IMG/VR virus record: IMGVR_UViG_3300026089_000300
Location: 1 to 28,880 of that record
DNA from: a virus
Length of the DNA stretch: 28,880 bases
Reading direction: 5' to 3' (one strand)
In this document: positions 1-6,580 of the stretch, one piece after another
How the letters are laid out: every line of letters begins with the position of its first letter
Numbering within the stretch: position 1 is the stretch's first letter
Position numbers and translations under genes: made by a program
Notes under the pieces: model-generated
Told to the model about the DNA's origin: nothing
Database searches by the model: none
The model's input: only the letters and a program-made list of their open reading frames with translations

Positions 1-1167
1 ATGTCGAAAATGCCTACGTTTGCGGTTCAGAACACAGCCTATGGATGGCGCGTCCGTGTCCCAAAAGCGCTTTCCGACACCGGCAAACCTCAGTGCAGGT
101 TCTTTCCCGCGCGGCGTGCTGCGGAGGACTTCGCGAAGAAGTTGCGGTCCGAATTTCGAGCCAACGGCGAGAGGGCATCAGTGCTCCCTCCGCGTGTCGC
201 AGATGATGCTTTTCGCGCTTGGACTTTGCTCGAACCGCTCGGCATCAGTTTGACCGAAGCCGCCCGGCGGATTGTTCTGGAGAATGACGAATTGAAGCGG
301 AGCGTGGAAGCCACGTCCGCGCTCGAAGCGTGGGAACTTTCCCTCAAAAACCGGCTGCGCGACTCGACCCGCAAGAGCTACGAACTGACGGCGAAGCTGC
401 TCAAGACGGCACTGGGAAAAGAGATTCTGGCCGGCGTGAAACCCGAGGTGATAGCGGCGGCAATTCAGGGCCCGAGCTACACGTTCCACCGTCGCAATGC
501 CTCCGCGTTCTGGCGCTGGTGCGCCAAGGCTCCTCGCAAGTGGTGCCGCGCGGAGGTGTTCGCCGACGTGGAGACGATTGGCACCAAGAACGAAAACGAC
601 ATTGGCACCCTCGCCCCGGCGCTGGTGAAAAATCTCCTGCGGATCGCGGAAAAGCATTTCCCCGAAACCGTTCCTGTCTATGCGGTTGGCTTTTTCGGAG
701 GCGCTCGCGTCGAAGAGCTGAAGCGGTTGACCGGCGACGAGTTCACAACGGATGGCATCGAGGTCGGCGCATCAATCGCCAAAAAGCGCCGGCGTCGTCA
801 TATCCCGATGAACGACACACTGGCCGCCTGGCTGAAAGCCTATCCGTTTGCGCCGTGCCCGAACTGGGCCGAAAAGCACAAGGCGGTGCGTCGCCTCGCC
901 GGTTGGGATGTTGCCGCCCGCCTGCTCGAAAAGCAACCCAAGCCCACCCTGGGTAAATGGCCGCGCAACGTTATCCGGCACACTCACGCGTCGGCCGAGA
1001 TCGCCAACGGCGCGTCCCTCGAAGACCTGCTTTTCCGATTTGGCCACACCGATGGGCCGGACGTGCTCCGCGCTCATTACGTCGGCCGCTACACCAAAAA
1101 GGATGCGGTCGCTTTTTGGTCGATCGGCCCGAAAGGAAAGACTATTGACCTCCTCAAGTCGGCTTGA
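1..1167 (+). CDS. int: Tyrosine recombinase (phage-type integrase)
   Basis: This 388-residue protein should catalyse site-specific integration and excision of the element. The C-terminal catalytic domain shows the family residues in order: Arg236 in GGARVEEL, basic residues KKRRRR at 261-266 supplying the active-site Lys, Arg326 in NVIRHTHAS, His349 in FGHTD and Tyr360 in AHYVG as the likely nucleophile. The His of the usual HxxR box is Asn323 here. Residues about 105-200 look like a core-binding SAM-like domain. The ATG is the first base of the window, so an upstream start cannot be excluded. A position at the edge of the phage genes fits an integrase next to attP. Confidence 0.93.
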   Translation: MSKMPTFAVQNTAYGWRVRVPKALSDTGKPQCRFFPARRAAEDFAKKLRSEFRANGERASVLPPRVADDAFRAWTLLEPLGISLTEAARRIVLENDELKRSVEATSALEAWELSLKNRLRDSTRKSYELTAKLLKTALGKEILAGVKPEVIAAAIQGPSYTFHRRNASAFWRWCAKAPRKWCRAEVFADVETIGTKNENDIGTLAPALVKNLLRIAEKHFPETVPVYAVGFFGGARVEELKRLTGDEFTTDGIEVGASIAKKRRRRHIPMNDTLAAWLKAYPFAPCPNWAEKHKAVRRLAGWDVAARLLEKQPKPTLGKWPRNVIRHTHASAEIANGASLEDLLFRFGHTDGPDVLRAHYVGRYTKKDAVAFWSIGPKGKTIDLLKSA

Positions 1168-1265
1168 CCCCCACCCCCCTCAAAACCGCCAGAGCGATAA
1201 AAAAAGGTTGGGCGTGCTCTGGTATTTGAAGGGGCTAGAAATGCGCCTCCCCCCTCCCTTTTGAG

Positions 1266-1309
1266 GCCAAAAACGGGCGATTTTGGGCCGATTTTGACCC
1301 CTTTTTGGC
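1266..1309 (+). promoter_or_regulatory. Imperfect inverted repeat abutting the HNH start codon
   Basis: GCCAAAAACGGG at 1266-1277 can pair with CCCCTTTTTGGC at 1298-1309 with one mismatch. The hairpin touches the ATG at 1310. The loop contains two copies of CGATTTTG. It could be a weak terminator after the integrase or a structure that masks translation of the HNH gene. No clear Shine-Dalgarno precedes that start. Confidence 0.3.
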
Positions 1310-1633
1310 ATGAAAAAGCCCCCGATTTTTGCCCCGAATCGACCCGCTTCCGGCAGCTTCCGAAGGCTGCGCGACGGCAATCGCTACGACGCCACATGGA
1401 ACCGCATCAGCAAGGCGATGCTGAAGGCGAATCCCGTGTGCTCTTGCGACGCCGTGGCGACCTGGCAGGGCGGACGGGTTGTGGTTGTTGCGTTCGCGCC
1501 CGAAGGTTCTCGTTCGCCGTCCGCTCACGTCGATCACATCCAACCGCTGAACATGGGCGGGACGCACCAGCGCGGGAACCTGCAAAGCCTTTGCCACTCG
1601 TGCCACAGCCAAAAAACGTCGCGTTTCGGCTGA
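1310..1633 (+). CDS. Small HNH endonuclease
   Basis: A 107-residue HNH nuclease of the phage type. The ββα-metal core is visible as VDHIQPLNMGG (Asp75, His76), Asn90 in GNLQSL and the CHSCHSQK element (Cys95, Cys98, His99). Upstream cysteines 44 and 46 may complete a zinc site. In many siphophages a small HNH protein lies beside terminase and helps cleave DNA during packaging; here it sits by the integrase, so that role is uncertain. Start chosen at the first ATG, giving a normal family length. Confidence 0.85.
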   Translation: MKKPPIFAPNRPASGSFRRLRDGNRYDATWNRISKAMLKANPVCSCDAVATWQGGRVVVVAFAPEGSRSPSAHVDHIQPLNMGGTHQRGNLQSLCHSCHSQKTSRFG

Positions 1634-1691
1634 TCTTCTAACGACGCTTCCTTTGATTCTGGAATTGCCGCTAGTTCGGTCTCGTTGTTCT

Positions 1692-2165
1692 ATGTGCGGC
1701 ATGTCCGAATCCCCCGAGCCTGTGGTCGCCGGCGCTGCGCCTGCGCCTCAACAAACCGCCTGCCCGTTCTGCGCTGAACTCATCATGGCAACCGCCAAGA
1801 AGTGCCGTCACTGCGGCGAAATGCTTGATCACGCTCTGCGTGCGATCGAGGACTTGAAGCGCCAGCCGCAACAACAGCAGCCGATGGTGTTCATGAACGC
1901 CGGCGGGGGCGCTTCCTCGTCTTCATCCGCCGCCGTGGCCGCTGGCGTCGGCTCGTCCGTCAGCACCAAAAGCAAAGCGGTTGCGATCTTGCTCGCCATC
2001 TTCCTTGGCGGTCTTGGTGCCCATAAATTCTACCTCGGCAGGCCCGTATTTGGCGTCATTTACCTCCTGCTTTGCTGGACCCCGATCCCGTGGGTTATTG
2101 GTATACTGGAGGCCATCACCTACATCTTCACCGGTCGGCAGAAATGGGCAGCGCTCTACCCGTGA
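1692..2165 (+). CDS. Zinc-ribbon / TM2-domain membrane protein
   Basis: About 157 residues. The N-terminal part has a rubredoxin-like zinc ribbon, CPFC near residue 24 and CRHCG near residue 39. A Gln- and Ser-rich linker follows. The C-terminus is a TM2 domain: two membrane helices around the GGLGAHKFYLGR signature. TM2 proteins are small inner-membrane proteins of unclear function that are often carried as cargo. There is no good Shine-Dalgarno, so ATG 1692, ATG 1701 and the TTG at 1653 all remain possible. The gene ends just before a strong terminator, so it closes the integrase-side transcript. Confidence 0.8.
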   Translation: MCGMSESPEPVVAGAAPAPQQTACPFCAELIMATAKKCRHCGEMLDHALRAIEDLKRQPQQQQPMVFMNAGGGASSSSSAAVAAGVGSSVSTKSKAVAILLAIFLGGLGAHKFYLGRPVFGVIYLLLCWTPIPWVIGILEAITYIFTGRQKWAALYP

Positions 2166-2202
2166 GTCGCGCCCAACGCTCTCTGCATCTAACCAAACTA
2201 AT

Positions 2203-2232
2203 AAAAAGCCCCGGATTACTCCGGGGCTTTTT
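2203..2232 (+). terminator. Rho-independent terminator, probably bidirectional
   Basis: A perfect 13-bp stem AAAAAGCCCCGGA / TCCGGGGCTTTTT with loop TTAC. It has a T-tract in both directions, so it can end rightward transcripts from the integrase side and leftward transcripts from the regulator gene at 2331-2576. Confidence 0.92.
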
Positions 2233-2299
2233 CATTTCATTGTCTCTCAAGCGGTCGCGCCAACTTCCGTTTTTTCCGATGGACTCCACCCGCCGATGG

Positions 2300-2313
2300 T
2301 GTTCACGTGAACG
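2300..2313. promoter_or_regulatory. SOS-box-like palindrome TGTTC-ACGT-GAAC
   Basis: TGTTCACGTGAACG contains the perfect 12-bp palindrome GTTCACGTGAAC. It has the TGTTC-N4-GAAC form I recall for Verrucomicrobiota LexA and resembles the site at 17808-17821. It lies between the terminator and the 3' end of the leftward regulator gene, an odd place for a promoter operator. It may control an antisense or unannotated short transcript, or be coincidental. Confidence 0.4.
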
Positions 2314-2330
2314 CATGAACAGCATTCATT

Positions 2331-2576
2331 TCATTCTTTCCTCCCGCGCTTCCCTGACTTGGGCGCTTGGTCCATCAGTCGTTTGAAGAGGGATTCCGGG
2401 ACTACTCGGAAAGGGAATGTCAGTTCCTTTTGTTCATCCCACGTTTTGGTTAGGCCGCGAATCGAAGCGGCCACCAAGGCGACTTGGGAAATCCCGCTCT
2501 CGTCGGCCACGCGTTTGAGGTCGTCGAGAACATCTTGAGATTGCCGCTGCGACAGGCGGCCTTCGTTTTCTGCCAT
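2331..2576 (-). CDS. Ribbon-helix-helix-like regulator (leftward member of a divergent pair)
   Basis: 81 residues. Residues about 8-45 (LSQRQSQDVL...SGISQVALVAASIRGL) have the pattern of an Arc/CopG-type fold: a short polar strand, a helix, a G-I-S turn and a second helix. Such proteins bind DNA as dimers at short palindromes. The start at 2576 is preferred over the upstream ATGs at 2585 and 2633, because those would place the palindromic operators inside the coding region. It is divergent from the small protein at 2679-2855. I infer a repressor of early genes and of itself; no sequence search supports the family. Confidence 0.6.
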   Translation of the reverse strand: MAENEGRLSQRQSQDVLDDLKRVADESGISQVALVAASIRGLTKTWDEQKELTFPFRVVPESLFKRLMDQAPKSGKRGRKE

Positions 2577-2674
2577 GCCACCCATTGGCACCTTTTGGGT
2601 GGCAAAGTAAAGCGAAAACACGAAACCACCCATTGGGTGGCAAAAAATGATTTACATGCCACCCGTTGGGTGGC
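2576..2674. promoter_or_regulatory. Operator array of three palindromes between divergent regulators
   Basis: Three related palindromes share the half-site GCCACCC / GGGTGGC. The first has TGCCACCCA at 2576-2584 and TGGGTGGCA at 2596-2604. The second is CCACCCATTGGGTGG at 2626-2640. The third is GCCACCCGTTGGGTGGC at 2658-2674, a 17-bp palindrome. The outer sites touch the leftward start codon and lie 5 bp before the rightward one, so bound protein should block both genes. A possible rightward promoter is TTGGCA, 17 bases, TAAAGC, inside the array. Confidence 0.75.
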
Positions 2675-2678
2675 TTCC

Positions 2679-2855
2679 ATGTCCCCAGATATGAGCGCAA
2701 GCACACTCGAAACGAAATTGGCCTGGTATTCCCGAGACACGGGGATTCCGAAACGTGAACTGCGCCGCATGTGCATGCAGGCAGGGCTTGAACAGCTTCA
2801 GCGCGGTGAACTGAAGGTTTCGGCGAAATCGGAGGCCCCGAAGCGGAAGCACTGA
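2679..2855 (+). CDS. Small ribbon-helix-helix-like DNA-binding protein
   Basis: 58 residues, first gene of the rightward early operon. The segment SASTLETKLAWYSRDTGIPKRELRRMCMQAGLEQL has the helix-turn-helix spacing of Arc/MetJ-like proteins, with a Lys/Arg-rich tail. It starts 5 bp after the last operator palindrome. By position it corresponds to a Cro-like partner of the leftward regulator. Function is inferred from size, layout and operators, not from a confident family match. Confidence 0.55.
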   Translation: MSPDMSASTLETKLAWYSRDTGIPKRELRRMCMQAGLEQLQRGELKVSAKSEAPKRKH

Positions 2856-2859
2856 GCCG

Positions 2860-3141
2860 ATGCCACTTCTCCGCCTTCGCATCCTTCACGCCCACGTCCG
2901 GCTGTTCCTCGCTGCGCTGCCGTTCCTCGCCCTGATGCTGCGCCGGCAGCTCCGCACGCCAGCCGGTCGCCGTGGGCTCGCCCGCTTCGCCTTCGAGGCC
3001 GCTGCCATGTTCGGGCTTTGCCACCTCATCGGCTCCCTGCCGGACGTCGCTCACCTCGTGGTCGGTCGCCTCGCCACCGGCGCCCTGATCGGCATCCACG
3101 CTCCCCGCCTTTTCGCCCGCTTTATCTGGAAGACCAAATGA
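2860..3141 (+). CDS. Hypothetical small membrane protein
   Basis: 93 residues, 4 bp after the preceding gene. It has a hydrophobic segment at about 13-27 (RLFLAALPFLALML) and weaker hydrophobic stretches further on, between Arg-rich stretches. Not recognised. Its stop overlaps the start of the excisionase-like gene by ATGA, so it is a true operon member or at least a translated spacer. Confidence 0.5.
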   Translation: MPLLRLRILHAHVRLFLAALPFLALMLRRQLRTPAGRRGLARFAFEAAAMFGLCHLIGSLPDVAHLVVGRLATGALIGIHAPRLFARFIWKTK

Positions 3142-3353
3142 AAGCATCTACCGCTCCTGAGTTTCTCAAAGCAAAGCAAGTCGCCGAAAAATACGGCGTC
3201 ACCTCCCGCCACATCACCCAGCTCGCCAACGAGGGCACTATCCCCGGCTTCCGCGTCGGCACCACCTGGCGGTTCGACGCGGAGGAAGTCCACCAGGCCC
3301 TCAAGGACGTGAAGGCCGTCTCCCGGAAGCGCTCCAACACCATCGAGCCGTGA
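3138..3353 (+). CDS. Excisionase-family / MerR-like helix-turn-helix protein
   Basis: 71 residues. FLKAKQVAEKYGVTSRHITQLANEGTIPGFRVGTTWRFDAEEVHQAL is the classic helix-turn-helix plus wing of the excisionase/HTH_17 family. Such proteins bind DNA at att sites or promoters. With an integrase in the same element it could be the recombination directionality factor or an early-gene regulator. The start at 3138 overlaps the previous stop (ATGA) and gives the family length. Confidence 0.85.
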   Translation: MKASTAPEFLKAKQVAEKYGVTSRHITQLANEGTIPGFRVGTTWRFDAEEVHQALKDVKAVSRKRSNTIEP

Positions 3354-3565
3354 CCTATCGCCCCGACCGCACTCGGGCGCTCGACCCGGCCCGCCACACT
3401 ATCATGGGTTATTCCGACGAGGCACTGAACGGAGCCATTGACCAGCTCCGCTCCGCCATCGTCGCCGGCACCGCCCGCTCGTGGGAAAAGAAGCGCCACG
3501 CCGCCTTGCGCGACGAACGCGCCCGCCGCGACCGGAACCGCCGTGGAAAGGATGCCGCCCGATGA
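3350..3565 (+). CDS. Hypothetical small basic protein
   Basis: 71 residues from a GTG that overlaps the previous stop (GTGA). ATG 3404 is an alternative start. The middle (DEALNGAIDQLRSAIVAG) looks helical and the C-terminus is rich in Arg and Lys, as in many small phage early proteins that bind nucleic acid. Not recognised. The four-base overlaps on both sides indicate translational coupling within the operon. Confidence 0.5.
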   Translation: MTYRPDRTRALDPARHTIMGYSDEALNGAIDQLRSAIVAGTARSWEKKRHAALRDERARRDRNRRGKDAAR

Positions 3566-3816
3566 CCCGCCTTGCTCGTCTCCGGCGCGAATCCGCCCGT
3601 GCGTTCCTGCTTTGCACCCTCGCGGGCATCATTGCCCCGCACGCCGCGGGTGGCGCTTGGCTCCTGTTCGCCGTGCATCCGGTCCTCGCGATCCTGCTCG
3701 GCCTGTTCGCCGCCGCCTGCGTCTTCGCCGGCATCTCCTACGGCCGCGAGGCCTCCCGCCTCTTCGCCCACATTGAGCGTGAGGAAATCGAAAAACTCGG
3801 CCTTCCCCGTCTCTGA
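3562..3816 (+). CDS. Hypothetical two-helix membrane protein
   Basis: 84 residues, overlapping the preceding stop by ATGA. Two hydrophobic segments (about 15-37 and 39-58: LLCTLAGIIAPHAAGGAWLL and VLAILLGLFAAACVFAGISYG) are followed by a charged tail ending in EREEIEKLGLPRL. Not recognised. A small inner-membrane protein in an early operon could act in superinfection exclusion, but nothing in the sequence proves that. Confidence 0.55.
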   Translation: MTRLARLRRESARAFLLCTLAGIIAPHAAGGAWLLFAVHPVLAILLGLFAAACVFAGISYGREASRLFAHIEREEIEKLGLPRL

Positions 3817-3818
3817 CC

Positions 3819-4181
3819 GTGTCGCACGTCTTCCTGACGATCACCCTCCCGATCCCGCACAAGTGCCTTTCCCCGAACGCTCGCCCCCATTGGGCGACGA
3901 AGGCCAAGCAAACCAAGATCCACCGCCAGCGGGCGAAGATCGCCACCCTTGAAGTCCTCGCCGGCAACAAGCCGCCGGCCGTCACCGGCTACCGCCTCGC
4001 GTTCTTCTTCCCCACGAACCGGAACCGCGACGACGACAACGCCATGGCGTCGTGCAAGGCCTACCGCGACGGCATCGCCGAAGCGCTCCGGGTGGATGAT
4101 TCCACGCTCGCCCTCGCCGGCCGTCCCACGCTCGCCGTGGACGCTTCCAATCCCCGCGTGGAAATCACGCTTCTCCCCTAA
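3819..4181 (+). CDS. rusA: RusA-like Holliday junction resolvase
   Basis: 120 residues, GTG start two bases after the previous stop. The N-terminus carries the PIPHKCLSPNARPHW motif of RusA. The acidic cluster RDDDNAMASCKAYRDGIAEALRVDD supplies the catalytic aspartates (Asp71-73, Asp84, Asp93-94). RusA proteins are dimeric Mg-dependent nucleases that cut four-way DNA junctions to clear recombination and replication intermediates before packaging. It fits a replication/recombination block with the exonuclease that follows. Confidence 0.88.
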   Translation: MSHVFLTITLPIPHKCLSPNARPHWATKAKQTKIHRQRAKIATLEVLAGNKPPAVTGYRLAFFFPTNRNRDDDNAMASCKAYRDGIAEALRVDDSTLALAGRPTLAVDASNPRVEITLLP

Positions 4182-4202
4182 CCGTTAGCCTGTTAGCTAA
4201 CC

Positions 4203-4865
4203 ATGACCCATCACCTATTCATCGACTTCGAAGCACTCGCCCAATCGCCGGACGCCGCCCCCATCGAGCTTGGCGCGGTCCTGTTCGATCTGAACACCGG
4301 GAAAATCTCCGCCGAGTTCCACCGCGTCATCATTCCCAATCCCTGGCTGCGCACGGAAGCCGACACGCTCGATTGGCACGCCGAGCGCGGTTCCTATCCG
4401 TTCGATGACGCCCGAAAGGCCGCGGCCATTCCTCTTCTCAACGCCCTGTTGGAGTTCAAGGCGTGGCTTCAGGTGCTCCCGCCGGCGGAATCCGTCTGGT
4501 CATGGGGAAGCACCTACGATTTCCCGATCCTTGCGACGGCTTGCGCGATGGAACAGCTCGCGATGCCCTGGCACTACGCGCAACAGGAATGCGCCCGCAC
4601 CGTCTGGCGGCGCGCGTTCGGTGATCGCCGGCACGCACCGCGCCCGCATCACGCCTTGGAAGACTGCCGCGCCGGCGTCGCCGATCTGCGCGAGGCCCTA
4701 GCCGCCGAGGCCCGCATCGCATCGGCTCTCCGTTCCGCAATCGCCCGGATAGAAACGATCCGGGAAACGCACCCGGAAATCAGCCTCGACCGCGATCTGG
4801 TCATCTACCGCGCCGCCCTCGCCGGAAAGTTCAGCCCCTCCGAGACAGAAGGAACCGCCGGATGA
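4203..4865 (+). CDS. DEDDh-family 3'-5' exonuclease
   Basis: 220 residues. The exonuclease triad is visible: FIDFEAL (Asp8, Glu10) near the N-terminus, STYDFPIL (Asp106), and HHALEDC (His149/His150, Asp154). The DFEALAQSPDAAPIELGAV start resembles the Rv2179c-like group of phage and bacterial RNase/DNase proteins. It probably trims DNA or RNA ends during replication or recombination. The C-terminal 50 residues are helical. It lies between the RusA-like gene and an unknown gene in one co-directional block. Confidence 0.87.
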   Translation: MTHHLFIDFEALAQSPDAAPIELGAVLFDLNTGKISAEFHRVIIPNPWLRTEADTLDWHAERGSYPFDDARKAAAIPLLNALLEFKAWLQVLPPAESVWSWGSTYDFPILATACAMEQLAMPWHYAQQECARTVWRRAFGDRRHAPRPHHALEDCRAGVADLREALAAEARIASALRSAIARIETIRETHPEISLDRDLVIYRAALAGKFSPSETEGTAG

Positions 4866-4875
4866 TCCCCTGACC

Positions 4876-5535
4876 ATGCGCAACGAACTCCCCGCCCCCT
4901 CGAAGCGCTCTTTCGGTTTCCCGCTGCCCGTTCGCGCTCTCGACTTCTTCACCCATCCAGGCGGATCGCCGCGGGCCGAACTCTTCTCCGAGCCGTTTTT
5001 CTACGCCAGCAGCGTCTACGCCTCCAACGGATTCCTGGCCATCCGCGCCGACCGTTTCGACGGCCTGCCGCCAGCGGAGAACCCGGCAGCCTACGAGCGC
5101 ATCGCCGCGCGGCTCCCCGCCGGCGTCGAGAGCTTCGCCGCCTACACCGCCGACCGCGAGGCCCGCAACCTCATCCCCCGGCCTCGCGCCGATTGGGATG
5201 CCCGCTGGCGGCCGTTTGACGACTGCGGCTTGGCTCTCTGGAAGCGCGGACCGCTCGCCCCTTTCGATTTCGCCGCCGGCCAGTGGCGCTTGCGGAAAGA
5301 CCCAATCGTTCGAGTGGGAGCCGCCTCCTTGGTCCCGCTGCCATTGCTCCAGCTCCTCGCCCGCCTCCCGCGTTCGCAGGCCTGGATCGACAATACTGCC
5401 CGCGGTGGCCTCGTCGTCCGCTTCAATGGCGGCGTGGCCGTCGTCGCGCCGGTCTATGGCGACGCCGTGCCCTCTCCTGCCTTCTCCATTCTCGCACCTA
5501 AAACCGACCTACTCGGCCAGTTCAACACCTTCTAA
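4876..5535 (+). CDS. Hypothetical phage protein
   Basis: 219 residues, starting 10 bp after the exonuclease stop. Not recognised. The segment FFYASSVYASNGFLAIRADRF and the later RGGLVVRFNGGVAVVAPVYGD look like β-strands. They recall short phage proteins with sliding-clamp-like repeats that carry an A-T/S-(D/N)-G turn. That resemblance is weak and would need structure prediction. Its place between exonuclease and replication genes suggests a DNA-metabolism role. Confidence 0.6.
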   Translation: MRNELPAPSKRSFGFPLPVRALDFFTHPGGSPRAELFSEPFFYASSVYASNGFLAIRADRFDGLPPAENPAAYERIAARLPAGVESFAAYTADREARNLIPRPRADWDARWRPFDDCGLALWKRGPLAPFDFAAGQWRLRKDPIVRVGAASLVPLPLLQLLARLPRSQAWIDNTARGGLVVRFNGGVAVVAPVYGDAVPSPAFSILAPKTDLLGQFNTF

Positions 5536-5538
5536 CCC

Positions 5539-6486
5539 ATGTCCCTTGCCGCCACCTCCTACGTGCTACACCGCACTTTCGGGAACCACATCCGCAAGTT
5601 GCTCATGATCTCCATTGCGGACTTCGCCAACGACGCCGGCGAGGCCTTCCCGTCGATCGACACCCTTGCCGCTCGCGCCGAGTGCTCGCGCCGCAGCGTG
5701 CAAGAGCACCTGACCATCCTCGAAAAAACCGGGGAACTCGCCATCATCCCAAACGCCGGCATCCGCGGCACAAATCTTTACCGCATTCTTTTTAGAAAAA
5801 ACCCCGCCGTTGAGCCCGCCCCGCAGGGGGTGCAGGAGCTGCACGGGGGGGTGCAAATGAGCGACGCCCAAGCCGCAGGGGGGGGTGCAAATGAGCGACG
5901 CCCATCTGCACCCGAACCGTCAGGAACGTTCAGAGAACCGTCAGGAAGGAAAGAGGGAGAGCGCGCTTGCGCGCCAGCCCCCACTCTCTCGCCAGATTCC
6001 CGGTCGATCCCGGAACCTTCCCCAGGCCGCACCCCTCTCGTTCCCGGCGAGCGCCACCTCCCGCAGCTCGCCACCGTCTGGCCGAACGCTCCCCGCCACA
6101 TGACCGCCGCCGAGCGGCACAGCCTCCACGGCTCGCTGCGAGTCCTGGACGAACTCACCGACGAGGACTGGCTAGCCGCCGCCGCATGGGTTCAGGCCCC
6201 GCAGCGCATCCGCGGTGGCCCGCTCTGGCCCCGTTCCCGCGCCGAGTTCGTCGCCAACGTCGGCGAAGCCATGGAGAAAATCCGCGCCTGGTGGAAAGCC
6301 GGCGGCCAGTCGTGGCACAGGAGCCGCGAAGGACGCGGCAGCGGAGCAGCCATCCCGGACGCGCCGAAGTCACAGCAGCGGCAGCCACAGGCGCAAGAAC
6401 AGCCTGCGGGCGAGTTCGCCAGCAAAGCAGATGCAACCGACTATTTCCGATCCCTCCGCGATGACAAAGCTCCAGCTCTGCCCTGA
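5539..6486 (+). CDS. Helix-turn-helix replication initiator-like protein
   Basis: 315 residues. The N-terminal 90 residues form a winged helix (RKLLMISIADFANDAGEAFPSIDTLAARAECSRRSVQEHLTILEKTGEL), typical of phage O-like replication proteins. A Gly/Pro-rich linker (about 95-175) is encoded by DNA with direct repeats, and a helical C-terminal domain follows with WPNAPRHMTAAERHSLHGSL. Lambda-type initiators carry their origin inside the gene, so the repeats at 5841-5947 may be the origin. No helicase or loader is seen downstream, so host factors may be recruited. Family assignment is by architecture only. Confidence 0.7.
   Translation: MSLAATSYVLHRTFGNHIRKLLMISIADFANDAGEAFPSIDTLAARAECSRRSVQEHLTILEKTGELAIIPNAGIRGTNLYRILFRKNPAVEPAPQGVQELHGGVQMSDAQAAGGGANERRPSAPEPSGTFREPSGRKEGERACAPAPTLSPDSRSIPEPSPGRTPLVPGERHLPQLATVWPNAPRHMTAAERHSLHGSLRVLDELTDEDWLAAAAWVQAPQRIRGGPLWPRSRAEFVANVGEAMEKIRAWWKAGGQSWHRSREGRGSGAAIPDAPKSQQRQPQAQEQPAGEFASKADATDYFRSLRDDKAPALP
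5841..5947. repeat. Direct repeats inside the replication gene (candidate origin)
   Basis: Two 30-bp copies, at 5841-5870 and 5875-5904, differ at one base. Each has a run of seven or eight G followed by TGCAAATGAGCGACGCCCA. A shorter related unit GCAGGGGGTGCA lies at 5823-5834. Two copies of GAACCGTCAGGAA follow at 5914-5926 and 5935-5947. The 34-bp spacing of the first pair is not a multiple of three, so the repeat is not kept for its protein sequence. That favours a DNA role such as initiator-binding iterons. Confidence 0.55.
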
Positions 6487-6580
6487 ACCATTCCAATCCC
6501 AAGCGGCTGAACTCCCCCGAAGCCTTCCCACTCGCCATCCTACCAGTCTCTCCCCGTCACGCCTAACGGCAGCCTCAAAC

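Noticed and set aside
1168-1309. attP core next to the integrase
   Set aside because: No matching direct repeat or tRNA-like sequence found at the other end of the window, so no attachment core can be named.
2315-2386. 23-codon ORF beside the SOS-like palindrome at 2300
   Set aside because: Antisense to the regulator C-terminus, with no ribosome-binding site and no hydrophobic or domain pattern.
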